Positions 38,701-50,199 of a stretch of DNA of 64,000 nucleotides are shown here, piece after piece. Position 1 is the stretch's first letter, and the number at the start of each line of letters is the position of its first letter. The position numbers were made by a program, and so were the translations under genes. This stretch comes from Otis tarda (taxonomy: Eukaryota > Chordata > Aves > Otidiformes > Otididae): the NCBI GenBank assembly GCA_026413225.1, contig CM048553.1, positions 23,870,501 through 23,934,500 of the forward strand, given 5' to 3'. Below the pieces are notes generated by a model. It searched no databases. It had not been told where the DNA came from and saw nothing but the letters and a program-made list of their open reading frames with translations.

Positions 38701-39384
38701 AGATGAGTTTTTGGATGCATGAGCCCTTTTTCTGGTATCCTTTATGTTTACACAGAGACTATATTAAGAAGTCAACTTTCAAGAAACAGGGCATGTTATT
38801 CCACTTGCATTAAAAAAGCTTTTCTTGTCTTACACAAGTGCACACAATATGTGATGATTGGTAACAATGTACTCTGTCATAAATTGTTATTATTAATTAT
38901 TTCTGTAGTGCCATAGGTGTGTATGGCATTGTGCAGACAAACAAAAACTGACAGCTTCTTACCTCAAGGAGCATGCAATCCAAATTGCACATAACACAGC
39001 AAGGGATCACAATAAACAAAGACAGCAGGTGGGGGAGTGCAGAAGGCAAAACTTCCATGATTGCGAGAGTTGCATTTCATTAGATACATATCCTTTTTGT
39101 TCCTTTTTTTCTTTGCTGTCATTTAAAATGAGTGTATGAGACACAGGAAAATGCATGAACAGTGTCTGGAACAGCAGCACATTGAAGCAATTTGTTTTTG
39201 AGTTGGAGGATTTGGAGGAAGACATATGAAATTGTCGTCCCAGTAAAAAAGGGCAGATAACTTCTGTCACGGATGTTCTGAGCCTCTCAGTGGAGAGTTG
39301 TGTTCTGCATGAGATCATGTACTTGCCACGTTGTCTACACAAAGTTTCTTGTCATATGCTTAAGTTAAGAGCTGAGTTGCTCTG
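32730..39384. other. Unique AT-rich spacer, no gene recognised
   Basis: No gene or repeat family is recognised. The largest frames are 33768-34184 (-, 138 codons), 33111-33404 (-), 36648-36920 (+) and 39007-39342 (-). None has a recognisable motif, and their composition follows the local base content. Short A/T homopolymers occur, for example near 34022-34032 and 36601-36610. Confidence 0.6.
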
Positions 39385-39569
39385 GTGCTGAGGGACAGGA
39401 ATAGACCATCCAAGCTCAAAAACGGTCAAGCAGGAAGTCCAGCAAAGTTACAGGAAGCCTACAGGTTTGAATAAGGAGCTTCTGAATAAACTGAAACATA
39501 AAAAGGAATCATGCAAAGTTGGCAGGAGGATCAGATCAACCAGAAGGAAAATAGAGACACTGTCCAAGC

Positions 39570-39860
39570 ATGCAGAATGGGATTAGGGAAGGCAAAGCCC
39601 ATCTGGAGCTGAATCTTGGCAAGAGATGTCACAGGCAACAGGACGAGCTTCTTAAGTGTATTGTAAGCAAAAGGAAGGCCATGGAAAATATAGGCTTTGT
39701 GGTGAATGGGAATGGAGTCATAGCAACAAGGGACGTGGAAAAGGCTGAGGTCCACAATGTTTCCTTCGCCTTAGCCTTTACTGGTAAGATTAGCCTTAAG
39801 GCCCCTGAGAGCAATGGAAAAGTATGGAGCAAGAAAGACGTAGAGGAGGAGGGGGAGTAG
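39570..39860 (+). pseudogene. CR1 ORF2 linker fragment
   Basis: The 96-codon frame matches the CR1 ORF2 region N-terminal to the reverse transcriptase (REGKAHLELNLG, then SKRKAMENIG, then TRDVEKAEVHNVSFALAFTGK). It ends in low-complexity KKDVEEEGE at the internal deletion. It is listed because it shows that the element keeps sequence from both sides of the missing catalytic core. It is not a functional gene. Confidence 0.8.
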
Positions 39861-39954
39861 GGGGAGGACCAGATTAGTCATTAACCTCACTAAGTTCAAC
39901 AAAGGAAATCGTGAAGTCCTGCAGCTTGAGAGGAACAACCCCAGGCACCAATAA

Positions 39955-40399
39955 ATGCTGAGGGCCACCCAGCTGGAAAGTAGCTTTGCAAAAAAGGACC
40001 CGAGGGTGCTGATGGACATCAAGTTGAACATGAGCAAGCAATGTGTCCCTGCAGCAGAGGTGGCTAGTGGTATCCTGGGCTGTATTAGACAAAGTATTGC
40101 CAGCAGGTCAAGGGAGGTGATCCTTCCTGTTTACTCAGCACTGATGAAGCCATACTTGAAGTACTCTGTCCATGTTCTAATAACATGGATAGAGTTCTAA
40201 TAACATGGACATACTTGAGAGGGTCCAGCAAAGGGAAATTAAGATGTTTAAGAGTCTGGAGCACCTCTCTCATGAGGAAAGGCTGAGAGAGCTGGGACTG
40301 ATTAGCCTGGAGAAGAGATGGCTCTGGGGGGATCTTTCAATGTATACAAACACCTGGAGGGAGAGTGCAAAGAAGACAGAGCCAGGCTCTTTTCAGTGA
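39955..40399 (+). pseudogene. CR1 ORF2 C-terminal fragment, two frames
   Basis: Frame 39955-40200 carries LRATQLESSFAKKDPRVLMD and [20 protein letters not shown]. It goes out of frame in the duplicated AATAACATGG segment, and frame 40205-40399 continues with DILERVQQREIKMFKSLEH and [19 protein letters not shown]. The break between them falls at the tandem duplication, which also carries an in-frame stop. Remaining CR1-like sequence ([16 protein letters not shown]-type) lies downstream in another frame to about 40490. Confidence 0.85.
40174..40209 (+). repeat. 20-bp tandem duplication inside CR1
   Basis: The 16-mer GTTCTAATAACATGGA occurs at 40174-40189 and 40194-40209. The first copy lies in a small inverted repeat (CCATGTT...AACATGG). 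The duplication replaces the CR1 codons normally found between the HLEYCVQFW-type and DILERVQRR motifs. Confidence 0.9.
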
Positions 40400-40498
40400 T
40401 GCCCAGTGATAGGACAAGAGGCAACGGGCACAAACTGAAACACAGGAGGTTCTGTCTGAACATTAGGAACCACCTTTTTTTACTGTGAGGGTGACTGT

Positions 40499-43400
40499 GT
40501 ACCTACATTTTCAGTTTTATTTGGCACCATTTTTGGAATATATTCACCTGTGTGAAGAAAAAAAAAACAGCTTAAGTATGATTACTGTTGTAATTATCCA
40601 TAGAGATAAGATATTCTATTATTTGCATAATTAATTTTATGTACAGATGCATCAAAGGCAATTTAGTATGAAACATTTTATTAGGTTCAGTCAATAGCGA
40701 TGAAGAGAGTTTTATTTCATTTCACTGTAGTTCAAAAATACTCCTAAGGGTGCTGTTTCTAATTTCCTGTTTGGGGAACGAATTGTGCTATTAGCAAAAC
40801 AAAATCCTCTGTTGTTTTTAGCAGCAGTATCCAGTTTTTATAATGATTATTTCCTGGAAGATATATGCAGACATTGAAATTGAATAAATAAGTCAAGTGA
40901 CATATAAATCTTTGGAATTAAATCCTGAAAACAGGTTCAATGTGATGTTTGTTGTGACACATAGTTTATTCATGTTCCTAACCTTGTAACACCCTTTTAG
41001 CTACATTTATAATTAACTACTATTTCAGCCATATTTCTACCAGCATTTTATTTAGAAAGTATCCGATGAAAATAGTACTTTCTTGGAAAATATAACAGCT
41101 CTTCTATCAATTGTTAATTAAATGGTAAGGTTGACAGAGAAATTGACCAAGGCATTCTCAAGATTGGTGTAATTGCCTGGACCAGAGGAGAATGCAATTG
41201 AACCCAACATTTCATCAAAGTGGAAAATTGTTTTTTTCTGTATATTTTCTACTGTGTAGATTAAATGAGTGTACTACAATAGTACATTAACATTTGTGTA
41301 CAAGGTAAACAGGACATATATTACATGTATGGTGTAGTCAATTTAACAGTGCAGTACAGATATACTAGATATCTGTCTGGTTAGATATTTAAATAATGTT
41401 TGTTTTTATTTCTGGTACAGTTCTTCTTGAGAGCTAAGTGCACTCAATTGAAGTTTATTTGCTACCTGAGTCTCTCTAAATAGACTAATTTCTTAGAGAG
41501 TGCCTAAGAGGTACCCATGCAAAAATAAAACATTACTCAGTGTCAGAAAATATTACATGGTAGAGTGTTATTTGTCTAATGACTGTGTTGGTCTTTATTC
41601 TGGGTGTGTTGTTTGCATTTAGTTTAAGTTTTGTGTTTGTTATGATTTTTTATCCTCATGACTGTTTTATAATCTGCTTTTATAATTTGCTTTATAATCT
41701 GTTCGGGTAAGAATCTTTCGAAGACCATTATGAAAGCTACCAGTTTAGTTCAATACCATAATTCATAAGAATTTCTTATTCTACACTGTCATTTGAACGT
41801 GTTCTAAAAGTTGCTGAATTTTTTTTTATTGTATTCATGATTATTCAAGTTATGTATACCTTTGTTTTTCTCATAGTAACTTTAGAAAGTGCCCTTTTAA
41901 GTGGAGAGGAAATGAACAGTAAATTCTCTACCTCTGTCTCTTGCCTTCTTCTTTTTATTCTTCCACTATGAGCCTTCAGGATAGCAATTAAGGACATATT
42001 TAAGCGTGAATATACACCAGAGTCCTGTGGAATCCATGAGTTGTGTGTGTGTCTAAGTGCTTGTCTAAAGCACAATTAATGTAAGCCAGGTTAAAAAAAC
42101 CACCACCCAAAGCTGATCTTACCAAAAAATGTCCCTAAAAATTACTGATAAATGATTAACATTTTCAGCCTTTCAAATGCACATCCTACCAACAGAATGA
42201 TGAACTTGATGCTCAAAGCTGGCTAGAAGATCTGAATTCATGGCACTGAGTCATCTCAGAAACATATCTCACATTTGGAGGTTCTTTTTTTCTCAAGTGC
42301 TACTAAAACTCAGTAAAATTACATAATACTTTGGACAAAAGTGCTGACAGTATTTTTCTCCTTGCAATCAGTAATGTTTCTCATTTGAGGATAATTCTTC
42401 CGAAGGAAAAGTTGCTTGAAAAACTTATTCTGCTTTGTGTTTCTGAAGGCTAATGGGATTGAGTCATAAAGACAGGATTGGGACAAGTGTTTCAAGCTTA
42501 TTTCAGTTTTATTATGAGTATGTTACATGGTTTGTATTAAAAAAAAACCCCTTTTTGTGTCTGTGTTCATATCAAATTGATTAGGACTTTCACATAAACT
42601 CCTATTTTAGCACAATCCTCAACCTCCAAGAAGAAAAAAAAAACAACAACAGAATAAAGAAAAGAAGATGTCAGGAATATTTTCTGTCTACTCTGCTAAA
42701 CAAAGACAGAGTAAGGAATACTCTCTCACAAGACTTGCAGTGTTCAAAGCTCTGGTTTGACAGACGTGGAAAATTCCTAATGACAGATAAAAACAGTTTC
42801 AAGGGGGCAGTGATGAGCCTAAAGACCAAAGGAAAGAGACAGGGCAAGAAACAATAGTCTTGGGGTACATATCTTATGGCAGGACCCTGAGGATGCTTGG
42901 TAATAGAGAAAGTCTAGACAGATGTTCAGCTGATGGATATTGAAGGGTTTTGCCTGTTGGGAAAACTCAGAAACACAACCAAAATGAACTCTTCTATTTC
43001 ATATTTCAGAGTTGGAGCTCACAGATCTTAACTCCCAGTCTTACACTCTCCAAAGTCTTACATTACTTTTTGCTCCAGAGTCATATGGGCACAAGAAAAT
43101 AGGAGAAAAAGTAGTAGAAATGGGAGCAATTGAGCAAAAGAGATGTGATCTCTCTTGGCTCATTTAGAAAAACGAATTATTTTAATTGCGAGTCTGACAC
43201 ATCTTTATAGAGTGCATGAAAAGATAGGCCTGAAGATTTTTTTTTAAGGTTGGCCTACAGGGGTTCATTCAAATCTTTGCTGAACAGCTCACTGAAGCTC
43301 TAATTGAAACATTTAATTTGGTACTCCATAAAAATACCTCAAAATACATTTTATCACAGTACTGGCAAATATTAAATGTTACTTATTACAAGGAGGGAAA

Positions 43401-45962
43401 AATGATCCTGTGAAAAATTGATTTTTGCTTCAGAGGTGCCAGAAGGAAGCTAATTAACAAAATGCACACTGCATACATGAAGTAAGTCAGTTTTGATTAT
43501 ACAGTGAGATTTTCAGTGTGAAAGGACAGCGTATTTTTTCATTGTTTTTTTTATTCTCTTTGAAGTAGCATGTAGGAGGATGTGTACATATCTACACATA
43601 CATAATATTTTGCACTCTTCACATAGCAGGTATTTATTTAAAACTCAAAGGAATCAAGGACACGGTATCATAAATCAAGGACAGTTTGAAGAAAACTGAA
43701 GCTATATAAAATCTCTCTCTTTTTTTCTTTTTTTCTTCTTTTTATGTGTGTGTACGAAAATGGCTTTTGATGAAATTGTCGGTTATGTATGACATTTCTA
43801 CTGATGAATGCTGGTGTTCACTGGAGCATACTAATAGAGAAAACAAGGAACAACTGAATGTCTTGAAGTAAAATGAGGGTCATTTTAAAGATATGCATGG
43901 AGGAGTCTTAGCCACTAATAAATGCAGCCTGTGTAACCCAAGGTTGATAAGAAGATGAAGCATAGTATGTGTGTGAAGGGATCTGTAGAAGTTAAATGCT
44001 TCTCCTGCATGAAAATCTCTGGCTACTTTTTCTCTCTCCTAAAATTGCCACAAAAAGTCAAGCACTGTTCTTTCTCTGATTGATCTGCAGTTTACTGTGA
44101 GCCCAAGACAGAAATTTAAACAAGGCATGAGTCCTATAAGGCAGTGGGAGTGTGGGGCACTGTAAGCACATGGGTCACCACTTGAAGGTGGTACACAGGA
44201 AAGCCACCATCAAAGTAAAGAAGATATCCTGGAGATGGGTCAGGAGGAAAGAATGCAGCTCACTCAGCAGCTTACTTCATCAAACCACTTTGTTAGCAGT
44301 GTAGTCCTGTGAAGTGGTGGTGGCTTAGTTATTCTTTGGGAAAATATGCTTTCATTCTATTTTCATTATAGCGAAATATTAGGTTTCTTTTTTTTTTTTT
44401 AGAATTAACAGGTAATTAATGAAATGACGTAGAAATATTTTAATTCTGTTGATGCATATACAAAGATTTACTTAATCAAGTATGAATTTCCTGTGGGTTT
44501 TAACCAACTGAAAGAATAAATATTGTTTGACCAATTGATGAGCCACTATTCAATAAAAAAAAAGAAAGAAATGTCATCTTGAATTCTTTGATAAAAATCA
44601 TCAACTTAAGCTGAAGGAAGCTACAACAGTATATTTTATCAGTATTACAAAATTGCCTGGCGTAAAATAAACCCAGTGAAACTCTTTAAAAGGTGAATGT
44701 AAAAAAAATATTTCCATTCCAAATTGAAAATTGCAAGCAAAATGTCAAATTTCCAGAAATATTGGTTTGAGACTATAGAATTGTTTTTGTACAAATTGTT
44801 ACATAATTTTGATATGGTCAGGAATACGCCTGAGTCTTCAAAACTCATAATTTTATTATTACTATGCTTGAATTTATCTCAAGTTTTTCTAGTGAGAGTT
44901 ATGTTTATTTCTTTTATAAGAAATAAAATGTAGCAGAAACAGGTGATTATGATCAAAATATTTATAATTAATTCATTGATTAAAATTTAAACATTAAGAA
45001 TGCCAGGGTTTTTGTTATTTTTCAATAGTTTATTTTGGTCAGCACCAAAGAAGTGAGCCTTAATAGGGCAAATAGATAAAGAGGTCTAAGACAAATGAAA
45101 ATCTGGGGGTTATATTCTTTGTTAAATGCGGTACTGAAATATATGTTACACTGTTGTAAGCAATCCAATCTTTAAAAAGCTGAATGTACTGAAATAGATC
45201 CTAAAATTCAAATAGTAAAAGGAACCAGTAACACCACAATAGCACAAGGCAGGAGAAGAAGTAGAAATTGTCAGACATCTAAAATCCTAAGGATGGGACT
45301 ATTTTTAACAAAATAAAAGATCATTCAGTCTTGGAGAAGTTGCAGAGAGAAAGAAAAGAAGTACAACTGCCTGAATCTGGTCAGATCAAACCCTGACCCT
45401 GGTCAGATCATACCATATATTCTTTTGTGCCCAGCTCATGTCAAAATAGTAGATGAAGATAAAGGCGTTTGAATTTTTAAGACTGCCTTTTTAGAAGTAC
45501 TTTCACCTTTGAAGGTCTCCAGTATTAAAAGCCATTTCTCTTTATACTAATGAAAATCTTTTACTGTACTCTAGAATTATAAAATTCCTAAGATGAGTGT
45601 AAATCAAAATGATGGAAAGCAGCATCTACTCTAAATGGAAATATTCATAATTATTTTTCCAGTTGATCTCAAGATCCTAAAGCGAGTCTATTTTCATTGG
45701 GAAACATTAGCTTCTGCCCAAAAATCCATCATAATTTACATTTCTTAGTATAATAAATTAGCAACTTTTAAATTACCTCAGCTTTTCATTTTAAGTTCTG
45801 TAATAAAATGATGTGCAGAGGATACTATGCAGAAGCAGAGACCACACAAAGTAAAAATGTGTGCCACAGTAAGTCAATACAGCAACTCTGAAACAAATAA
45901 TAAGTCAAGTTTGCTTAAAAGTTTCCTGAAAGAGGAAATCTCATACTGGTAACTTTCAAATA
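40499..45962. other. Unique AT-rich spacer, no gene recognised
   Basis: This strongly AT-rich sequence has no recognisable gene. The polypyrimidine run at about 43712-43745 and the T runs near 44391-44401 are simple sequence. A duplicated 12-mer, CTGGTCAGATCA, sits at 45377-45388 and 45399-45410. Reading frames are short. Confidence 0.6.
45377..45410. repeat. 22-bp period duplication
   Basis: CTGGTCAGATCA occurs at 45377-45388 and again at 45399-45410, with partly similar spacer sequence. This is a short tandem duplication of no known function. Confidence 0.8.
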
Positions 45963-46472
45963 TGGAATCATAGAATCACAGAATCATTTAGGTTGGAAAA
46001 GACCCTTAAGATCATCGAGTCCAAATGTAAACCTAACACTGCCAAGTCCACAACTAAACCTTGTCCCTAAGTACCACATCCACATGTCTCTTAAATACCT
46101 CCAGAGATGACTCCAACACTTCCATGGGCAGCCTATTTCAATGCTTGAGAATCCTTTTGGTGAAGAAATTTTTCATAATAATCTAAATTTCCCGTGGTGC
46201 AACTTGAGGCCATTTCTTTTCATCTTTTAATTTGTTACTTGGGAGAAGAGACTGACACCCACCTTGCTACAACCTCCTCTCAGGCAGTTGTAGAGAGTGA
46301 TGAGATCTCCCCTGAGCCTCCTTTTCTCCAGGCTAAACAACCTCAGTTCCCTCAGCCACTCCTCATAAGACTTCTGCTCTAGACCCTTCAACAGCTTTGT
46401 TGCTCTTCTTTCAATATGGTCCAGCACCTCAATATTTTTCTTGTAGTGGGGGGCCCAAAACTAAATAAGGAA
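45963..46472 (-). mobile_element. CR1 LINE 3' end, minus strand
   Basis: On the plus strand the block begins with the reverse complement of the CR1 tail (GGAATCATAGAATCACAG) and AGGTTGGAAAAGACCCTTAA, the classic avian CR1 3' terminus. It runs back through the 3' UTR to ORF2 and ends near 46472 in TTCTTGTAGTGGGGGGCCCA, where the copy is 5'-truncated. The tail uses ATTCTGTG/ATTCTATG units, so it belongs to the mainstream CR1 type and is distinct from the 27-kb copy. No target-site duplication is visible. It lies about 216 bp from the start of the LTR at 46689. Confidence 0.96.
46227..46427 (-). pseudogene. CR1 ORF2 fragment
   Basis: The 66-codon minus-strand frame reads [38 protein letters not shown] and [10 protein letters not shown], the CR1 ORF2 C-terminal tail. 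It stops early after SQVTN, before the usual SDRTRGNG motif. The remaining tail is out of frame and decayed. It is a dead fragment. Confidence 0.88.
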
Positions 46473-46688
46473 TTTTTTTCCAGGTTATTCGGATGAGTGC
46501 TGTTAATCAGGCTCTTCAGCTGAAAATTCTTATGCTCTTTAAATCAAAACCAAGTAAGTTGCTTTCAGTCTGCAGTAAGTTGAGGGACCATTTGGAACAA
46601 AATGATACTACACATGTGAGAATAAGAGTTGTGGGAGGTCTACATGGGGGAAAAACTGAAAACATTTTTTTGTTTCATTTTTTCTGTA
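46473..46688. other. Short spacer between CR1 and LTR
   Basis: This is 216 bp of unassigned sequence with no recognisable gene. It ends in the pentamer CTGTA (46684-46688), which is repeated on the far side of the LTR. Confidence 0.6.
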
Positions 46689-46870
46689 TATCATAGTTCA
46701 GCCCTGATCAGGACCAGACTACGCAGTCTCTCTCGCACTACCCCCACCCTCCGAGAGAACAGGGAGAGATAATATAAGGAAAAAGGCTCGAGGTTTGAGA
46801 TAAGGACAGCACGAAAGCTTTAAAGTTACTGTTACAGGCAAAACAGACTCGACTTGGGGAAAACTATTCA

Positions 46871-46876
46871 TTTATT
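46871..46876 (-). terminator. AATAAA polyadenylation signal of LTR
   Basis: The minus-strand AATAAA lies about 180 bp before the LTR end. It is the only AATAAA I see on that strand inside the element. If it is the true signal, the R region would be unusually long (roughly 750 bp). Confidence 0.5.
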
Positions 46877-47650
46877 GCTAAAAAACAGCAGAATAATGAG
46901 ACAGAGAACAAGACAACCTCCCCCACCCCTCCCTCTTCCCAGGCTTAACATTATCTCTACCACCTTCCCCACCCCAGAGCGGCACAGGGAGGAAGAGGGA
47001 ATGGGGGCCATGGTCAGTTCATCACATGTTGTTTCATACCGCTGCTTTGTCGTTGGGGGAAGAACTCCTCACATTCCTCCCCTGCTCCATTGTGGGGTCC
47101 CTCCCACGGGCCTTCGTGAAACTGCTCCAGCGTGGGTCATCTCTTCCACAGGGTGCAGTCCCTCCAGAACAGCTGCCCCAGTGGGCCCTCCATGGGCCAC
47201 AGCCTCCTTCAAGCATCCACCTCCCCCGGTGTGGGGTCCTCCACAGGCTCCAGGTGGATCTCTGCTCCTCCGTGTGCCTCCATGGGCTGCAGGGGGACAG
47301 CCTGCTTCACCATAGGCTGCACCACAGGCTGCAGGGGAATCTTGGCCAGAAGCCGCATTACTCCTCCCCCTCCTTCTTCACTGACCTTGGCATCTGCAGC
47401 CGTTCCTCTCACAAGAAAAATTCTTCACAACAGGCAGGCAGACGCCTCTCAAGATCTCTTTACATCTCATTCACATCTCATCTCCTCTCCACTTCTTGCA
47501 GCCAAGCTGGGCCAACTTGGGCCCGGTCGGCCGCCCGGCGGGAGGCCAGAGAGTGAGGCCTGCAAGGCCCACAAGGCTTGCGCCTCCCCCTCTCTGCCCC
47601 CGCGCAGCTTCTTCACATCATCTCTCTTTTTTTTTTTCTATTTTCCCCTT

Positions 47651-47658
47651 CTTAAATA
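47651..47658 (-). promoter_or_regulatory. TATA box of LTR
   Basis: TATTTAAG on the minus strand (CTTAAATA on the plus strand) is well conserved in this LTR class. Transcription would be expected to start about 25-30 bp further along, near 47620-47630, heading toward lower coordinates and so toward the CR1 at 46.4 kb. Confidence 0.6.
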
Positions 47659-47695
47659 CATTATCGCAGAGGCGTTATCATGGAACATTCTGCTA

Positions 47696-47703
47696 CCAAT
47701 TGG
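47696..47703 (-). promoter_or_regulatory. CCAAT box of LTR
   Basis: CCAATTGG reads CCAAT on both strands. It lies about 40 bp upstream of the TATTTAAG box in the minus-strand direction, the usual spacing for a CCAAT-TATA promoter. Confidence 0.55.
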
Positions 47704-47831
47704 CTCAGCCTTGGCCAGCAGCGGGTCCACCCTAGGCCCGGCTGAGTCCACTGAACAAAGCGGGGCAACTTCTAGCAGCTTCTTACAGAAGCTACCACCG
47801 CAGCCCCCTTTCACTAAACAAAACCAGAACA

Positions 47832-50199
47832 CTGTAGAAGATTGCTAACATAATTCTTTAAATATTTTAAATACTTTAAAAACCTTTAAAAGGTTGCTCT
47901 GCAGAGGAAAGTAAAAAACTGTTGCCTGTTCATGTTTGTATGTAGAAAAAAATAATGAGCTTAAATTGCCACAAAGGAAATAGGAGGGAAAAGCATTCTA
48001 AAATGAGTAAGCATTGGAATAAGTTTGTTTAAAGAGGTACAATGAGCAATACTGAAGTTTTAAAAATTTCATTAGAAAAAATATTCGGGTATAGCTGGCC
48101 TCATCTTTGAAAACCAGAGGTGGACAAGATAAGTTCTTATTTCTGTTCTAGTCCATGTTCTATGACTTCTTGATGGACATCTAAGGTATTACAAAGTTCC
48201 AGTGTATTACAAAGTTCCATGGTTCTAATGGTTCATTTCACCAAAGGTGTAATTTCATTAACAATGTTACTCAGTTTTTATTTTTCAAGTCATGTCTAAA
48301 TGTATATTTCTACTAACACTGATGCCAAAGCAATTTGAGATCTGAGAACACCTAAAACTTCTAAGAAGGCCAGCATGTAAAAAGATTGTGTTCTGGTATT
48401 ACTTTCTATTATGTCAATTTTTAGATTAGACCACATAAAATCTGTGGGCAAGCAATAGGACATTTATAAGATTTTAAAGAGTTTCTAATGTTTATTTTAA
48501 AAATATAGGCAAAATTTAAGATATGAAAATGTTATTGTGCTGACTTTCAATTGCATAGATAGTGTATCATCTTATTACTTACACGTTTATAGATATGAGA
48601 GCTGAATGAACAATCTACCAGTCTGTTATTTTTTTTTAAAGGCAATATATTTCTTCCTGGAAAATGCACATAAGTATTTCTTTTCGTCTAAAAACTGGCA
48701 AGTCAAGGTAATCCTGCCCAACTTAACTGTTCCACCTTAATACATTTAAATGTTTCTTAAAGAAAGATACAGTCTGAATTTCCTCACTTCAAATTCCAGT
48801 TCTTGAATCTCATTGTGTTTGAGGTGGAGTTACAGTCTCCTAACTTCAGCCCCCACTAAAAGATATGTGTTTGTTGTTTACAATTTCTCTAGTTTCGCTC
48901 TACAGTGAATGGTAGAGAAAGAGACCAGCTAATCCCACCTGAAGATACGCGCCTAAGACAGGCCAGATGAATTGATATTTGGAGAGCCTATTTCCCTCCA
49001 TGGAATAAAGAAGGAATCTAAATGAGTCACTTAGATTAGACACTTAGTTTTAGATCACCAAAGGAAACTGAAATGTATCCTGCTTTTAATTGGCAACATT
49101 GAAATGCTTCACGGTATTTGGCTTGTTTTCTGGCCCCTGGACTTCTCTCGGTAATTAGTTAATCGAACCATATTTAGTATCTTCACTTCACACTGTCTGA
49201 AGTTTGGACACAGAACTATGCTTAGGGACCTTAACTGCTGTGGCAGAAGAGATCATAACTTTCTTACTGCTTCTTCTTATCACCTTCTTTAATATGTCTG
49301 AGAGTTGTACAAAATCTTTTCATGTTGGCATTGCTCTGGCAACTGTTGAAGAAGTGACTATGCACGCAGCCCTGTGTCATAGGATGGCATAGAACTGGAT
49401 GGACTTTCTCAAACAGTGTCTTCTCACTGAAATGCTGTGTTCTCTGAGACCCTGTCAATGTTGTGTAACACAGTTTACAAAACACTCCAACTTAAAAAAG
49501 AGTCAGTTTTGATCTCCCACTGCTGTTAGTTGATTGATCCACCATTTTTCTGTTCTAAAATAAGGCTTCTTAGCATCAATATCTAACCTTTTTTTTTTTT
49601 CCCCACAACCGGTTTATATCCATTTAGTAGTCTTCTAGCGTTGTCCTTTAGTTCAAATAGTTCTTACATTCTTTATCTTATAGAGAGAAGTCATAATGAC
49701 TCTTAGCTATCACTTTACAATGCAGTGCTAACTACCTCATTTTCTTCCTTGTGGCAATACAAATGGTAAACTTTAACTCTGTACTTCCAGCAAGATGCCT
49801 TGAAGCAGTCAGAGCCTGGCTTCAGGTCCAGGAGGGCTCACCAATGTACAATTATATGACACTTGATTAGGTCAGCTGAAAATTATTGCATGCTCCATTT
49901 TTTTTTAATGTTATCATACTCAAACTGGTCACTCTAACATAATTTGTGACTATTATTAAACTCAGGCCTTTGTCTTTCTCAATTGATCCCAAGCTGCTCT
50001 GTAGCAAAGCAGCTTTTCTTTTTCATCCCATTTCCAGTCCTCCCATCTCAGGATGGTCCAACTGTACCATTTGGATATATATTGCCTATGACATGCATAT
50101 ATGTTTATGTCTGTTACATGTGAATGATAAGCTTCCAAATTTCCTTAGCACACTGTTACCTTTTGTGCCAAAGACTTCAGTGAAAATGTCTAACAAGAT
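47832..50199. other. Unique AT-rich spacer
   Basis: No gene is recognised. An 18-bp tandem duplication lies at 48186-48219. The stretch at 48118-48175 has faint CR1-tail-like wording (GTGGACAAGATAA, then TAGTCCATGTTCTATGACTTC) but is too weak to call. The AT content rises sharply outside the LTR. Confidence 0.55.
48186..48219. repeat. 18-bp tandem duplication
   Basis: GTATTACAAAGTTCCA occurs at 48186-48201 and 48204-48219 with an 18-bp period (about 1.9 units). This is a short slippage-type duplication. Confidence 0.9.

Larger units (their letters stand above)
39385..40498 (+). mobile_element. CR1 LINE, internally deleted and 3'-truncated
   Basis: The left part, about 39385-39860, encodes the CR1 ORF2 stretch between endonuclease and reverse transcriptase, including GIREGKAHLELNLG, SKRKAMENIG and EKAEVHNVSFALAFTGK. 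At about 39865-39885 it joins directly to the post-reverse-transcriptase part: [45 protein letters not shown] and [14 protein letters not shown]. The palm region with the catalytic aspartates that normally lies between them is missing. The 3' end stops near 40498 after CTGTGAGGGTGACTG, so the 3' UTR and octamer tail are also lost. A 20-bp tandem duplication interrupts it at 40174-40209. The reading frames are broken, so the copy is dead. Confidence 0.88.
46689..47831 (-). mobile_element. Solo LTR of avian endogenous retrovirus, minus strand
   Basis: This GC-rich block of about 1143 bp, read on the minus strand, starts TGTTCTGGTTTTG and ends CTGAACTATGATA. It is flanked by CTGTA at 46684-46688 and 47832-47836, a plausible 5-bp target-site duplication. 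The expected terminal CA reads TA, one base change away. Its words match a recalled class of bird LTRs: GGCTGCAGGGGGACAGCCTG, TCCTTCTTCACTGACCTTGG and TTGGCCAGCAGCGGGTCC on the plus strand. A CCAAT box and TATTTAAG TATA box lie in the right order near the U3 end, and AATAAA lies near the other end. No retroviral genes adjoin it. The long frames inside it come from high GC content and are not genes. Confidence 0.85.

Noticed and set aside
47026-47848. Long plus-strand frames (176 and 238 codons) and neighbouring frames from 46854
   Set aside because: They lie inside the minus-strand LTR, on the strand opposite its transcription. They exist because the block is GC-rich with few stops, and no domain is recognisable.
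48118-48175. Possible ancient CR1 tail
   Set aside because: Only loose word similarity (GTGGACAAGATAA, TCTATGACTTC). It is too short and divergent to support without alignment.
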